A stretch of DNA of 64,000 bases from Rhodanobacter sp. Soil772. GTDB lineage: Bacteria > Pseudomonadota > Gammaproteobacteria > Xanthomonadales > Rhodanobacteraceae. The stretch is from NCBI RefSeq assembly GCF_001428385.1, contig NZ_LMSK01000002.1, positions 152,703 through 216,702 on the forward strand. Reading direction: 5' to 3'. Positions 17,222-25,662 of the stretch are shown piece by piece. The translations under genes were made by a program, and so were the position numbers. Each line of letters begins with the position of its first letter. The first letter of the stretch is position 1. Under the pieces are notes generated by a model. That model saw only the letters and a program-made list of their open reading frames with translations. It did no database searches and was not told where the DNA came from.

Positions 17222-18196
17222 TCAACCTGCCTCGACGACCTGTCGGATCCGCTGTGCCACCGCCGCGTCCAGCCGCGGCAGCAGTTCCAGCGCGTCCAGG
17301 TTCTGCTCCAGCTGCTCGCGCTTGCTGGCGCCGAGCATCACCGTGGAGACGTGCGGATTGAGCAGACACCAGGCGATCGCCAGCTGCGCCAGGCTGGTAC
17401 CCAGTTCGGCAGCGATCGGCTGCAGCGCGCGCACCTTGCCGAGGCGTTCGTCGCCGTGGCCCAGCACGCCTTCGCGCAACCACTCGTAGCCGGGCTGGGC
17501 CAGCCGCGAGTCGGCCGGCACACCGTCGTTGTACTTGCCGCTGAGCAGGCCCGACGCCAGCGGCGACCAGATCGTGGTGCCCATGCCGTAGGCCTCGTAC
17601 AGCGGCGCGTACTCCACTTCGACCCGCTCGCGGTGCAGCAGGTTGTACTGCGGCTGCTCCATCACCGGCGCGGCCAGGTGATTCTCGCGGGCGATCTTGT
17701 GCGCTTCGTGGATCGCCTCGGCCGGCCATTCGCTGGTGCCCCAGTACAGCACCTTGCCCTGGCGGATCAGCGTGTCCATCGCCGCCACGGTTTCGGCGAT
17801 CGGCGTATCCGGATCGGGGCGATGGCAGAAGTACAGGTCCAGATAATCCACGCGCAGGCGCTGCAGCGCCTGATGGCAGGCTTCCATCACGTGCTTGCGC
17901 GACAGCCCGCGCTGGGTCGGCAGCGGCTTGTCATACGCGCCGAAGAACACCTTGCTGGAGACGCAGTAGCTGTCGCGCGGGAAGCGCAGGTCGGCCAGCA
18001 CGTCGCCCATCACCTGCTCGGCCACGCCGTTGTTGTAGGTCTCGGCGTTGTCGAAGAAGTTCACCCCGCGATCGTGCGCCAGCGCCAGCAGTTCGCGTGC
18101 CTGCGCGCGCCCGACCTGCTTGCCGAAGGTGACCCAGGCGCCGAACGACAGCGCGGAAAGTTGCAGGCCGGAGGTGCCTAGGCGACGGTAAAGCAT
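17222..18196 (-). CDS. Aldo/keto reductase (voltage-gated K+ channel beta-subunit-like group)
   Basis: A 324-residue TIM-barrel oxidoreductase starting MLYRRLGTSGLQLSALSFG. The catalytic tetrad is visible as D and Y in FFDNAETYNNG (about 46-56), K in CVSSKVFFG, and H in YFCHRPDPDTPIAE. The C-terminal part has the NADPH-binding features typical of the family (MLGASKREQLEQNL). It likely reduces carbonyl compounds with NADPH. The physiological substrate cannot be told from sequence. The start at 18196 drops 29 residues of an open frame that lacks family similarity. It is transcribed divergently from an alcohol dehydrogenase 98 bases away. Confidence 0.9.
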   Translation of the reverse strand: MLYRRLGTSGLQLSALSFGAWVTFGKQVGRAQARELLALAHDRGVNFFDNAETYNNGVAEQVMGDVLADLRFPRDSYCVSSKVFFGAYDKPLPTQRGLSRKHVMEACHQALQRLRVDYLDLYFCHRPDPDTPIAETVAAMDTLIRQGKVLYWGTSEWPAEAIHEAHKIARENHLAAPVMEQPQYNLLHRERVEVEYAPLYEAYGMGTTIWSPLASGLLSGKYNDGVPADSRLAQPGYEWLREGVLGHGDERLGKVRALQPIAAELGTSLAQLAIAWCLLNPHVSTVMLGASKREQLEQNLDALELLPRLDAAVAQRIRQVVEAG

Positions 18197-18294
18197 GGGG
18201 ACGCTCCTGTGACGGGAAAGACCGCCAGCATGTCCAATCCACGCGCGCGACACAACGGCGTAATCTTGTGGTTTCCCCACCACAGGAGTTCGCC

Positions 18295-19308
18295 ATGTCC
18301 TCGATCACGGGCTGGGCCGCCAGCGCGGCCGGCCAACCGCTGAAACTGGCCACGTTCGACGTGGGCGAACTGGGCGCCGAGGAAGTCGAGGTGGCCGTCG
18401 ACTACTGCGGCATCTGTCACTCCGACCTGTCGATGATCAACAACGAATGGGGCAATGCGCGCTACCCGTTCATCCCCGGCCACGAAGTGGTCGGCCGGGT
18501 CACCGCGCTGGGCGCGCAGGCGAAGGGGCTCAGCGTGGGCCAGCGCGTCGGCATCGGCTGGACCGCCGAAAGCTGCATGCACTGCCGCCCATGCCTGTCC
18601 GGCGACCAGAACCTGTGCGTGCAATCGGTGGCGACCATCGGCGGCCATCACGGCGGCTTCGCCGACAAGCTGCGCGCGCACTGGGCGTGGACGATCCCGC
18701 TGCCCGAGGGCATCGACCTGGCCAGCGCCGGCCCGCTGCTGTGCGGCGGCATCACCGTGCTGAAACCCTTCCTCGCCTACGACATCAAGCCGACCGCGCG
18801 AGTCGGCGTGGTCGGTATCGGCGGGCTCGGCCACATGGCGGTGAAATTCGCCGCCGCGTGGGGCTGCGAGGTCACCGCGTTCTCCTCCACCGCGGCCAAG
18901 GCCGACGAGGCGCGCAGCTTCGGCGCGCACCACGTGGTCGCCAGCCGCGACAGCGCCGCGATCAAGGCGATCGCCGGCTCGCTCGACCTGCTGCTTGTCA
19001 CCGTCAACGTGCCGATGGACTGGAACGCCCTGCTCAACACTCTCGCGCCGAAGGGGCGCATGCACGTGGTCGGCGCGGTGCTGGAACCGATCCCGGTGCC
19101 AGCGTTCAGCCTGATCGGCAGGCAGCGCGAAGTCTCCGGCTCGCCCACCGGCTCGCCGGTCGACATCGCCCGCATGCTGGATTTCGCCGCCCGCCACGAC
19201 ATCCGCCCACAGATCGAGATGTTCCCGATGGCGAACGTCAACGAGGCGCTGCAGCATCTTGCCGACGGCAAGGCACGCTACCGCATCGTGCTGCAGGCCG
19301 GCAGCTGA
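18295..19308 (+). CDS. Zinc-dependent NADP(H) alcohol dehydrogenase (YahK/CAD-like)
   Basis: A 337-residue medium-chain dehydrogenase. The catalytic zinc site is shown by CGICHSD and GHEVVGRV; the structural zinc lobe by SCMHCRPCLSGDQNLC; and the Rossmann motif by VGVVGIGGLGHMAVKFA. Members of the YahK/cinnamyl-alcohol group reduce a range of aldehydes with NADPH. AGGAG sits 7 bases upstream of the ATG at 18295. The pairing with a divergent aldo/keto reductase suggests a shared role in aldehyde detoxification, which is inference. Confidence 0.92.
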   Translation: MSSITGWAASAAGQPLKLATFDVGELGAEEVEVAVDYCGICHSDLSMINNEWGNARYPFIPGHEVVGRVTALGAQAKGLSVGQRVGIGWTAESCMHCRPCLSGDQNLCVQSVATIGGHHGGFADKLRAHWAWTIPLPEGIDLASAGPLLCGGITVLKPFLAYDIKPTARVGVVGIGGLGHMAVKFAAAWGCEVTAFSSTAAKADEARSFGAHHVVASRDSAAIKAIAGSLDLLLVTVNVPMDWNALLNTLAPKGRMHVVGAVLEPIPVPAFSLIGRQREVSGSPTGSPVDIARMLDFAARHDIRPQIEMFPMANVNEALQHLADGKARYRIVLQAGS

Positions 19309-19313
19309 GGCGC

Positions 19314-19820
19314 TTACCGAAGCAGGTGCAGCCCCAGCGCCAGCACGATCGCGGCGAAGACACCGGCGACCACGTCGTCGATCATCACGCCCATGCCGCC
19401 CTTCACGCGCCGGTCCAGCCAGCTGATCGGCCACGGCTTCCACACGTCGAACAGGCGGAACAGCACGAAGCCGGCGGCGATCGCCCACCGCGGCGCGGGC
19501 ATCGCCAATAGTGGCAGCAGGGCGATCCACTGGCCGATGAATTCGTCCCACACCAGGCTGCGGTGGTCGGCCACGCCCAGCGCGCGGCTGGCCACGTTGC
19601 ACGCCCACACGCCCACGCCAAAACCGATCAGCAACACCGCCAGATAGATCGGCAACGGCAGTTCGCGCAGCAGCAGCCACGGCAGCAGCGCGGCCAGCGA
19701 ACCAAACGTGCCCTGCGCTACCGTCGCCAGGCCCGAGCCGAAACCGCAGGCCAGCCAACCGGCCGGCGTGGCCAGCAGGGCGCGCCGCTGCTCTGCACTG
19801 AGGTTCTTCTTTGCACTCAC
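19314..19820 (-). CDS. pgpA: Phosphatidylglycerophosphatase A
   Basis: A 168-residue membrane enzyme that dephosphorylates phosphatidylglycerol phosphate, the last step of phosphatidylglycerol synthesis at the inner membrane. Conserved motifs are GFGSGLATVAQGTFGS near the start, the acidic WDEFIGQWIALL, and GGMGVMIDDVVAGVFAA near the end. Three to four hydrophobic helices are evident. The GTG start at 19820 overlaps the thiL stop (GTGA), which indicates translational coupling and decides the start; the upstream frame reads thiL sequence. Confidence 0.92.
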   Translation of the reverse strand: MSAKKNLSAEQRRALLATPAGWLACGFGSGLATVAQGTFGSLAALLPWLLLRELPLPIYLAVLLIGFGVGVWACNVASRALGVADHRSLVWDEFIGQWIALLPLLAMPAPRWAIAAGFVLFRLFDVWKPWPISWLDRRVKGGMGVMIDDVVAGVFAAIVLALGLHLLR

Positions 19821-20785
19821 GCGAAATGCTCCCAACCCGGTCGATCCGTGGCCAGCCATGCACCATCGGCCGCATGCACGCGCACGCCTTCGCCTTCCAC
19901 GATGCGGCCGATCTTCGTGGCGCCGCAGCCAAGCCGGGCCAGGCCGGCCTGCACTTCGGCCAGGCGAGCGGCCGGCACGGTGAAGCACAGTTCGTAGTCG
20001 TCGCCGCCGCTCAGCGCGAAGTGCAGCGCGGTGGTGTCGTCGTACAGCTCCAGCAGCGCCGACGAGCGCGGCAGCAAGGCGGCCTCGATCTCCGCAGCGA
20101 CGCCGCTGGCGGTGCAGATGTGGCCGAGATCGGCGAGCAGGCCGTCGGAAACGTCGACGCAGGCCGTGGCCTGCCCGCGCAGCGCCGTGCCGACCGCCAG
20201 TCGCGGCGTCGGCCGGTTCAACCGTTCGATCAGGAAACCGCGCAGTCCGGCGCGGCCGTCGTCTTCGCGCGGCGGATGTTGCAAGGCATGCAAGCCGGCG
20301 GCCGCGTCGCCCAGCGTGCCGGTGACCAGCACCGCATCGCCGACCCGTGCGCCGGCGCGGGCGAGCGCCTGGCCCGGTGGCACGAAGCCGTGCACGGCCA
20401 CGCTGATCGTCAACGGCCCGCGAGTGGTGTCGCCGCCGACCAGGGCCAGCCGATGCGGCTGCGCCAGCTTCGCGAAGCCTTCGGCAAAACCCTCGACGAA
20501 GGCTGCGTCCGCGCTGGGCAAGGTCAGCGCCAGCAATGCCCAGGCCGGGCTGGCACCCATCGCCGCGAGGTCGGACAGATTCACCGCCAGCGCCTTCCAG
20601 CCGATGTCGGCGGCTGCGGTACCGGGGGGAAAGTGCACGCCCTCGACCAGGGTGTCGATCGCCACCGCGAGCTCTTTCCCCGGCGGCGGCGCCAGCACCG
20701 CGGCGTCGTCACCGATGCCGATGCGCACGTCGTCGCGCGGCTGCGCGGTGTGCTGGCGGATCAGGTCGATCAGGTCGAATTCCAT
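19817..20785 (-). CDS. thiL: Thiamine-monophosphate kinase
   Basis: A 322-residue enzyme that phosphorylates thiamine monophosphate to thiamine diphosphate. It starts MEFDLIDLIRQH with the N-terminal ATP/Mg motif GIGDDAAVL, followed by the conserved LSDLAAMGASP and the second-domain DVSDGLLADL. The DYELCFTVP segment near residue 260 is typical. The gene is adjacent to nusB, ribH and pgpA, a common arrangement in gammaproteobacteria. It follows the GNAT gene by 20 bases. Confidence 0.95.
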   Translation of the reverse strand: MEFDLIDLIRQHTAQPRDDVRIGIGDDAAVLAPPPGKELAVAIDTLVEGVHFPPGTAAADIGWKALAVNLSDLAAMGASPAWALLALTLPSADAAFVEGFAEGFAKLAQPHRLALVGGDTTRGPLTISVAVHGFVPPGQALARAGARVGDAVLVTGTLGDAAAGLHALQHPPREDDGRAGLRGFLIERLNRPTPRLAVGTALRGQATACVDVSDGLLADLGHICTASGVAAEIEAALLPRSSALLELYDDTTALHFALSGGDDYELCFTVPAARLAEVQAGLARLGCGATKIGRIVEGEGVRVHAADGAWLATDRPGWEHFA

Positions 20786-20805
20786 CGGGGAACCCCAATG
20801 CAAGG

Positions 20806-21348
20806 TCAGCGGCTGAACACGAGGGTGGGACTGTCGTGGTAGGTCGACGGCTGCCACAGGTGGAAGCCGGCCTTCTCCGCGACCCGGATCGACGCCTGGT
20901 TTTCCGGCGCGATGATGCACACCACGCGCCGTTCGGGAAGCTGCGCCTCGGCCCAGGCCGTGATCGCCGCCACCGCCTCGCTCGCATAGCCGTGGCCGTG
21001 CGCCTGCGGCGCCAATACCCAGCCGCACTCCAGCATGCCCCGCAGCGAGGGCTGCAGTTCGCGCGCGAAATCAGCGAAACCGACGTCGCCGACGTAGCGG
21101 CCGCTGGCCTTCTCCTCGATGGCCCAGTAACCGTAGCCGAGCAGGCTCCACAGCCCGCGATACTGCAGCAGGCGCTTCCACACTTCCTCGGCAGTGAACG
21201 GGCGACCGCCGATGTGGCGGATGACCTCGGGGTGCGACCAGATCGCCGTGCAGGTGGGGTGATCGCCGGTCTGGTGCGCGCGCAGGCGCAACCGCGCGGT
21301 CTCGATTTCCGGCACCTGTCCGCCCGGCGACCCCGCGGTGCCAGGCAT
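20806..21348 (-). CDS. GNAT-family N-acetyltransferase (RimJ-like)
   Basis: A 180-residue acetyltransferase with the acetyl-CoA binding region at about GWVLAPQAHGHGYASEAV (Q/R-x-x-G-x-G/A variant QAHGHG) and the C-terminal motif NQASIRVAEKAGF. The first 60 residues (ETARLRLRAH, HPEVIRHIGG) resemble the RimJ/RimL group that modifies ribosomal proteins or small amines. The start at 21348 overlaps the nusB stop (ATGA), so it belongs to the nusB-thiL transcript. The target is unknown. This insertion between nusB and thiL is not part of the usual core order. Confidence 0.88.
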   Translation of the reverse strand: MPGTAGSPGGQVPEIETARLRLRAHQTGDHPTCTAIWSHPEVIRHIGGRPFTAEEVWKRLLQYRGLWSLLGYGYWAIEEKASGRYVGDVGFADFARELQPSLRGMLECGWVLAPQAHGHGYASEAVAAITAWAEAQLPERRVVCIIAPENQASIRVAEKAGFHLWQPSTYHDSPTLVFSR

Positions 21349-21794
21349 CAGCCGCGCTTCTCGACCGCGCGCAGTTCGCCGGCCAGCTTGTCCAGCACGC
21401 CGTTGACGTAGCTGTGGCCGTGGTCGGCGCCGAAGCGCTTGGTGACCTCGATCGCTTCGTTGATGACCACCCGGTACGGCACGTCCGGACGGAATTTCAG
21501 CTCGTACGCGGCCAGCCGCAACGCGGCGCGCTCGATCGGATCGATCTGCGCCACCTCGCGGTCGATGTGCGGGCGCAGGCATTCGTCGAGCGCCTCGACG
21601 TTCTTCTCCACGCCGTGCAGCAGGTCCTCGAAGTATTCGAGGTCGGCCACTTCCATGTCCTGCTCATGGCGGAACTGCTCGATCACCGCATTCATGTGGC
21701 TGCCGCTGAGCTGCCACGCGTACAGCGCCTGCAGCGCACGGCGGCGGGCACGCGAACGCGCCTGCATGTCGAGGCCCTGCGGATGCTGGCTCAT
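21348..21794 (-). CDS. nusB: Transcription antitermination factor NusB
   Basis: A 148-residue all-helical RNA-binding protein. Recognisable segments are [19 protein letters not shown] at the start and the C-terminal [18 protein letters not shown] and [11 protein letters not shown]. It forms the NusB-NusE complex that binds boxA RNA for antitermination of rRNA operons. Its start overlaps the end of ribH by four bases, as often seen in proteobacteria. Confidence 0.95.
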   Translation of the reverse strand: MSQHPQGLDMQARSRARRRALQALYAWQLSGSHMNAVIEQFRHEQDMEVADLEYFEDLLHGVEKNVEALDECLRPHIDREVAQIDPIERAALRLAAYELKFRPDVPYRVVINEAIEVTKRFGADHGHSYVNGVLDKLAGELRAVEKRG

Positions 21795-22255
21795 GCCAGT
21801 TTGCCGTACAGGTTAACCATTTCCAGCGCGGCGACCGCGGCGTCGGCGCCCTTGTTGCCGGCCTTGGTGCCCGCGCGCTCGATCGCCTGCTCGATGCTGT
21901 CGGTAGTCAGCACGCCGAACGCCACCGGCACGCCGGAGCTGTAGGCGGCCTGGGCCAGGCCCTTGGCGCATTCGCCGGCGACGTAGTCGAAGTGCGGCGT
22001 GGAACCGCGGATCACCGCGCCCAGCGCGATCACCGCGGCGTACTTGCCGGAGTTGGCCAGCTTGTGCGCGGCCAGCGCGATCTCCCACGCGCCCGGCACG
22101 CGGACCAGTTCGATCGCGTCGTCCTTCACGCCGTGGCGCACCAGCGCGTCACGCGCTCCGGCCACCAGCGGCTCCACGACGAAGCCGTTGAAACGGCCGG
22201 CGACGATGGCAAAACGGCCTTTCGGCGTGGCGAAGTCGCCTTCGATGATCTTCAT
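21791..22255 (-). CDS. ribH: 6,7-dimethyl-8-ribityllumazine synthase
   Basis: A 154-residue enzyme that condenses 3,4-dihydroxy-2-butanone 4-phosphate with 5-amino-6-ribitylaminouracil, the step before riboflavin synthase. Key motifs are [22 protein letters not shown] and [20 protein letters not shown], the last carrying the catalytic histidine region. The ATG at 22255 gives the normal family length. It is separated from ribBA by the carboxypeptidase gene but runs in the same direction. Confidence 0.96.
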   Translation of the reverse strand: MKIIEGDFATPKGRFAIVAGRFNGFVVEPLVAGARDALVRHGVKDDAIELVRVPGAWEIALAAHKLANSGKYAAVIALGAVIRGSTPHFDYVAGECAKGLAQAAYSSGVPVAFGVLTTDSIEQAIERAGTKAGNKGADAAVAALEMVNLYGKLA

Positions 22256-22332
22256 TGCGGATTTCCTTGGTTGGACGCGCGGCCCATGCAGATCGGCCAT
22301 TTTACGGGTTTGCCCGCCCGCCTGCTCGCTTG

Positions 22333-22361
22333 GGCTCCCTCCCCCGCTCGCAGGGGAAGCC
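22333..22361. repeat. Imperfect GC-rich stem-loop between ldcA and ribH
   Basis: GGCT-CCCTCCCC pairs with GGGG-AAGCC around CGCTCGCAG, between the carboxypeptidase stop and the ribH start. It resembles the element at 14794-14816, including the GCTCGCAG loop. Confidence 0.5.
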
Positions 22362-22366
22362 AGGCG

Positions 22367-23311
22367 TCAGTGCGGCGGCGGCAAATGCGGATAGCCGCTG
22401 AAAGACAGCTGCGCCCTGCCGCCAGCGACCTGCAGCCGTGCCGGCGCGCCGAACGGCAGGGTGAACTTGTCCGGCTCGTGGCCGATCGGCAGGCCGTCGA
22501 TCACCGGCATCGCGCTGGCGCGGCGGATCTGCGCAAAGCTGTCGACCAGGTCGTAGCCGTTGTCGTAGCCGCTGGGTCGGCACTGGCTGAAATGGCCCAG
22601 CAGCAGCGCACGCTGGCGCCCCAGCACGCCGGACAGGTGCAACTGGTACAGCATCCGCTCGATCCGGAACGGCGGCTCGCCGACGTCCTCGACAAACAGG
22701 ATGCCGCCGTCGATCCCGCAACCATCGGCGCCGGGGAAATACGGCGTGCCGATCAGGCTGCACAGCACGGCCAGGTTGCCGCCCCACAGCGGGCCCTCGA
22801 CGTCGAGCTCGGCGTCGGACGCGGTGGCCCACTCGACTTGCACCGAAGGGGAACGCACGGTGTCCCAGAAATGCCGCCAGGTGAATTCGCTGAGCGTCTC
22901 GGCGCCGAAATCGGCGCCCAGCATCGGGCCGCTGAACGTGCACAGGCCGCTCTTCGCATGCAGCGCCAGCTGCAGGGCGGTGAAGTCGCTGTGGCCGACC
23001 AGCATGGTGCTGCTGCCGCCGAGTCGTTCGCGCAAGGCGTCGTAATGCAGTTGCGTCAGCAGGCGCGTGGCGCCGTAGCCGCCGCGGATCGCCAGCGCGA
23101 TATCCGGCAACTCATGTCGCGTGGCCAGCGCATTGAGGTCGGCGGCCCGCTCCGCGTCGCTGCCGGCATAACGCTGCTCGCTGCGATCGAGCACCTCCAG
23201 CCCGTCCAGCCCGCAACCGGCCTCGCGCAGCCGCGCCACGCCGCGCGCCATCGCGGCGCGATCGTGCGGGTAACCCGAAGGGGCAATCAGGCGGATGGCG
23301 GTATCGGACAT
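22367..23311 (-). CDS. ldcA: LD-carboxypeptidase (LdcA/MccF, S66 family)
   Basis: A 314-residue cytoplasmic serine peptidase. The S66 nucleophile elbow is visible as GHSDFTALQLAL (about 108-119), with the substrate-binding start RLIAPSGYPHD and AIRGGYGATRLL before it; the late glutamate/histidine part is IGHEPDKFTLPFGA. The family cuts the L-D bond of murein tetrapeptides for recycling, or inactivates microcin-type peptides (MccF). Its place inside the riboflavin block is not explained by function. The gene is full length. Confidence 0.88.
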   Translation of the reverse strand: MSDTAIRLIAPSGYPHDRAAMARGVARLREAGCGLDGLEVLDRSEQRYAGSDAERAADLNALATRHELPDIALAIRGGYGATRLLTQLHYDALRERLGGSSTMLVGHSDFTALQLALHAKSGLCTFSGPMLGADFGAETLSEFTWRHFWDTVRSPSVQVEWATASDAELDVEGPLWGGNLAVLCSLIGTPYFPGADGCGIDGGILFVEDVGEPPFRIERMLYQLHLSGVLGRQRALLLGHFSQCRPSGYDNGYDLVDSFAQIRRASAMPVIDGLPIGHEPDKFTLPFGAPARLQVAGGRAQLSFSGYPHLPPPH

Positions 23312-23389
23312 GCTCGTGGTGATCGGGAAAGCTCAAGTATGGTTTGCAGGGCATGGCCGCGACGTGGCGCGTTCATGCCCTGCGCGAGA

Positions 23390-24481
23390 TTACACGTACT
23401 CCACCACTTCCAGCCCGAACCCGCCCAGCCCCACCATCTTGCGCGGCGTGCCCAGCACGCGCAGATGGTGCACGCCGAGGTCGACCAGGATCTGCGCGCC
23501 CAGACCGAGCTGGCGCCACTCCTGCTGCTGCGCCTCTTCCGGCGCCTGCTTGCTGGGCTGGCGGTTGAGCCGGGCCAGCAGCGCCTCGGGGGTGTCCTCG
23601 CCGGACAGCACCAGCAGCACGCCGCGATCCTCGTCGGCGATGCGGCGCAGCGCCGAGGTCACGGTGAGGCCGAGGTCGTCGCGCTTCAGGTGCAGCACGT
23701 CGGACAGCGTATTGCGCACGTGCACGCGGGTCAGCACCGGCGCGCCGTCGCCGACCTTGCCGCGCACCAGCGCGTAGTGCAGGCCACGGCGGATCGCGTC
23801 GCGGTAGGCGACCAGGCGGAACGGGCCGAACTCGGTGTCCACGTCTTCCTCGTGCACGCGCTGCACGGTCTTCTCGGTTTCCAGGCGGTAGCGGATCAGC
23901 TCGGCGATGGTGCCGATCTTCAGGCCATGCTTCTGCGCGAAGATCTCCAGCTCCGGCCGCCGCGCCATCGAGCCGTCCTCGTGCAAGATCTCGATCAGCA
24001 CCGCCGAAGGCTCCAGCCCGGCCAGCGCGGCCAAGTCGCAGCCGGCCTCGGTGTGACCGGCGCGGGTCAGCACGCCGCCGGGTTGCGCGGTGAGCGGGAA
24101 GATGTGGCCCGGCTGCGACAGGTCCTGCGGCTTCGCGTCGGACTTCACCGCCACCTGGACCGTGCGCGCGCGGTCGTGCGCCGAGATGCCGGTGGTGACG
24201 CCCTCGGCCGCCTCGATCGAGACGGTGAAGTTGGTGTGGTAGGCAGAGGTGTTGTCGCTGACCATCGGGCGCAGGCCGAGCTGGCGCGTGCGCTGCTCGG
24301 TGAGCGTGAGACACAGCAGGCCGCGCGCCTCGCGCACCATGAAGTTGACGTCCTCCGGCCGCACCATCTGCGCCGCCATGATCAGGTCGCCTTCGTTCTC
24401 GCGGTCCTCGTCGTCGAGGATGACGACCATGCGGCCGGCGCGGATGTCTTCGAGGATTTCGGGAATGGTGTTGAAAGGCAT
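23390..24481 (-). CDS. ribB: 3,4-dihydroxy-2-butanone-4-phosphate synthase with degenerate GTP cyclohydrolase II domain
   Basis: A 363-residue bifunctional-type protein. The N-terminal half (residues 1-200) is a complete RibB domain: [12 protein letters not shown], the [11 protein letters not shown] region and TAQPGGVL are all present, so it should make dihydroxybutanone phosphate from ribulose 5-phosphate. The C-terminal half aligns with RibA but lacks the three zinc-binding cysteines expected around the CxxDxxxSxxCDC region; here the equivalent stretch reads [23 protein letters not shown] cyclohydrolase II activity is therefore unlikely and a separate ribA should exist elsewhere. It lies downstream of ribE on the FMN-controlled transcript. 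Confidence 0.92.
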   Translation of the reverse strand: MPFNTIPEILEDIRAGRMVVILDDEDRENEGDLIMAAQMVRPEDVNFMVREARGLLCLTLTEQRTRQLGLRPMVSDNTSAYHTNFTVSIEAAEGVTTGISAHDRARTVQVAVKSDAKPQDLSQPGHIFPLTAQPGGVLTRAGHTEAGCDLAALAGLEPSAVLIEILHEDGSMARRPELEIFAQKHGLKIGTIAELIRYRLETEKTVQRVHEEDVDTEFGPFRLVAYRDAIRRGLHYALVRGKVGDGAPVLTRVHVRNTLSDVLHLKRDDLGLTVTSALRRIADEDRGVLLVLSGEDTPEALLARLNRQPSKQAPEEAQQQEWRQLGLGAQILVDLGVHHLRVLGTPRKMVGLGGFGLEVVEYV

Positions 24482-24514
24482 GGGGTGAGTCTCGGGAAGT
24501 CTTGATGATTTGGT

Positions 24515-24610
24515 GGAGCGAGGAGTGAGTGGAGAGGAGTGAGAAGTGAGAGAGAACTCGCGCGCTGTTGCTTTCTCTCGCTCCTCACTCCTCTTCCCTC
24601 ACTTCTCGCT
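24515..24610. repeat. Long purine/pyrimidine inverted repeat between ribE and ribBA
   Basis: A purine-rich arm (24515-24555, built of GAGGAGTGAG-like units) is complementary, with a few gaps, to a pyrimidine-rich arm (24571-24610, CTCCTCACTCCTC and CTCACTTCTCGC). The loop contains ACTCGCGCGCTG. It fills almost the whole intergenic space and would form a long stem in the ribE-ribBA transcript. Confidence 0.7.
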
Positions 24611-24611
24611 T

Positions 24612-25253
24612 TCAGGCAAAGCCGTGCTGCTTCAGGAACGCCTCGTCCAGCCTCGGCGTCTCGCCGCTGGACAGCAGCCGCTCGATATAACGCGCCACCA
24701 CGTCCACTTCGATGTTCACCGCGTCGCCCACGCGGCGCGCACTGAACGCGGTGTGCTCGACCGTGTGCGGGATCAGGTTGACGCCGAAGCGATGCCCGGC
24801 GACTTCGTTGACGGTGAGGCTGGTGCCGTCGATGCACACCGAACCTTTCGCCGCGATGTAGCGCGAAATTGTGGCCGGCACCTCGAACGTCCAGCGCTGC
24901 GAGCGCCCATCCGGGGTGATCGATACGACCTTACCAAGGCCGTCGACATGGCCGGAAACCAGATGCCCGCCCAGCCGGTCGGCCAGGCGCAGCGCCTTTT
25001 CCAGGTTCACCGGGTCGCCAGGCTTGAGCTGGCCCAGCGAGGTCAGCGACAGCGTCTCGTTGGAGACGTCGGCACTGAAGCCGTGCGGCTCCAGCGTGAT
25101 CGCGGTGAGGCACACGCCGGACACGGCGATCGAATCGCCCAGCTGCACGTCGGCAAGGTCGAGGTCGGCGGTATCGACGGCCAACCGCACGTCGCCGCCG
25201 CGCGGTTCGAGCCGCGCAATGCGGCCCACGGACTGGATGATGCCGGTGAACAT
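24612..25253 (-). CDS. ribE: Riboflavin synthase, alpha subunit
   Basis: A 213-residue trimeric enzyme that dismutates two lumazine molecules into riboflavin. It has the two homologous barrels of the family: MFTGIIQSVGRI opens the first, and GHLVSGHVDGLG and the second-barrel SLTVNEV mark the two halves. GGAGGTG lies 6 bases before the ATG at 25253, which fixes the start. Upstream are the FMN riboswitch and an intrinsic terminator, so expression is likely shut off by FMN. It is first in the ribE-ribBA part of the cluster. Confidence 0.96.
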   Translation of the reverse strand: MFTGIIQSVGRIARLEPRGGDVRLAVDTADLDLADVQLGDSIAVSGVCLTAITLEPHGFSADVSNETLSLTSLGQLKPGDPVNLEKALRLADRLGGHLVSGHVDGLGKVVSITPDGRSQRWTFEVPATISRYIAAKGSVCIDGTSLTVNEVAGHRFGVNLIPHTVEHTAFSARRVGDAVNIEVDVVARYIERLLSSGETPRLDEAFLKQHGFA

Positions 25254-25333
25254 CAGCGCACCTCCGGACGGAGGGTGATGGACTGCATGATGGCGATGGA
25301 TTTCATGAAACGTTTCCCGCGTCAAAAACTGCG

Positions 25334-25356
25334 AAAAACGCCCCAAGGCATGAGGC
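25334..25356 (-). terminator. Intrinsic terminator downstream of the FMN aptamer
   Basis: On the minus strand GCCTCA pairs with TGGGGC around TGCCT and is followed by GTTTTT and, shortly after, a second T-run. It lies 34 bases past the aptamer and 81 bases before the ribE start, the expected place for FMN-induced premature termination. Confidence 0.78.
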
Positions 25357-25389
25357 CAGACGTCCGCCGCGAAGCGTCCGCCCTGCCGT

Positions 25390-25547
25390 CTTCTCTTTAT
25401 CCGGACTGTGAGGAAGCGGTCACCCGTTTCCAACCGTCGGCTCCGGCATTCGACCGGATCTGCTGACCTTCCGGCATGGCCGGAAGCGCTCGCGGGCTCG
25501 CCTCGAAAGGCCTACCGCCGGTGGGGAATCTCACCCCGCCCTGAAGA
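25390..25547 (-). promoter_or_regulatory. FMN riboswitch (RFN element) controlling ribE and downstream genes
   Basis: Read on the minus strand, the conserved RFN blocks appear in order: TTCAGGGCGGGGTGAGATTC, CCCACCGGCGGTAG, AGCCCGCGAGCGC, GGTCAGCAGATCCGGT, CCGGAGCCGACGGTT and AGTCCGGATAAAGAGA. The variable stem-loop (CTTCCGGCCATGCCGGAAG) is GC-rich. It lies in the 409-base space between ribD and ribE. The 115 bases between its 5' end and the ribD stop hold no recognisable gene. Confidence 0.96.
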
Positions 25548-25662
25548 CGCTATGTGATGTTTACCGGCACCGCCGGCCGGCGAAGTCTAGCACCGCCGCG
25601 GCGTCGGCTCGCGTGCTGCGGCGGCGAATGCAGCGTTCACCGCCGCGCACACCTGACCGGGA

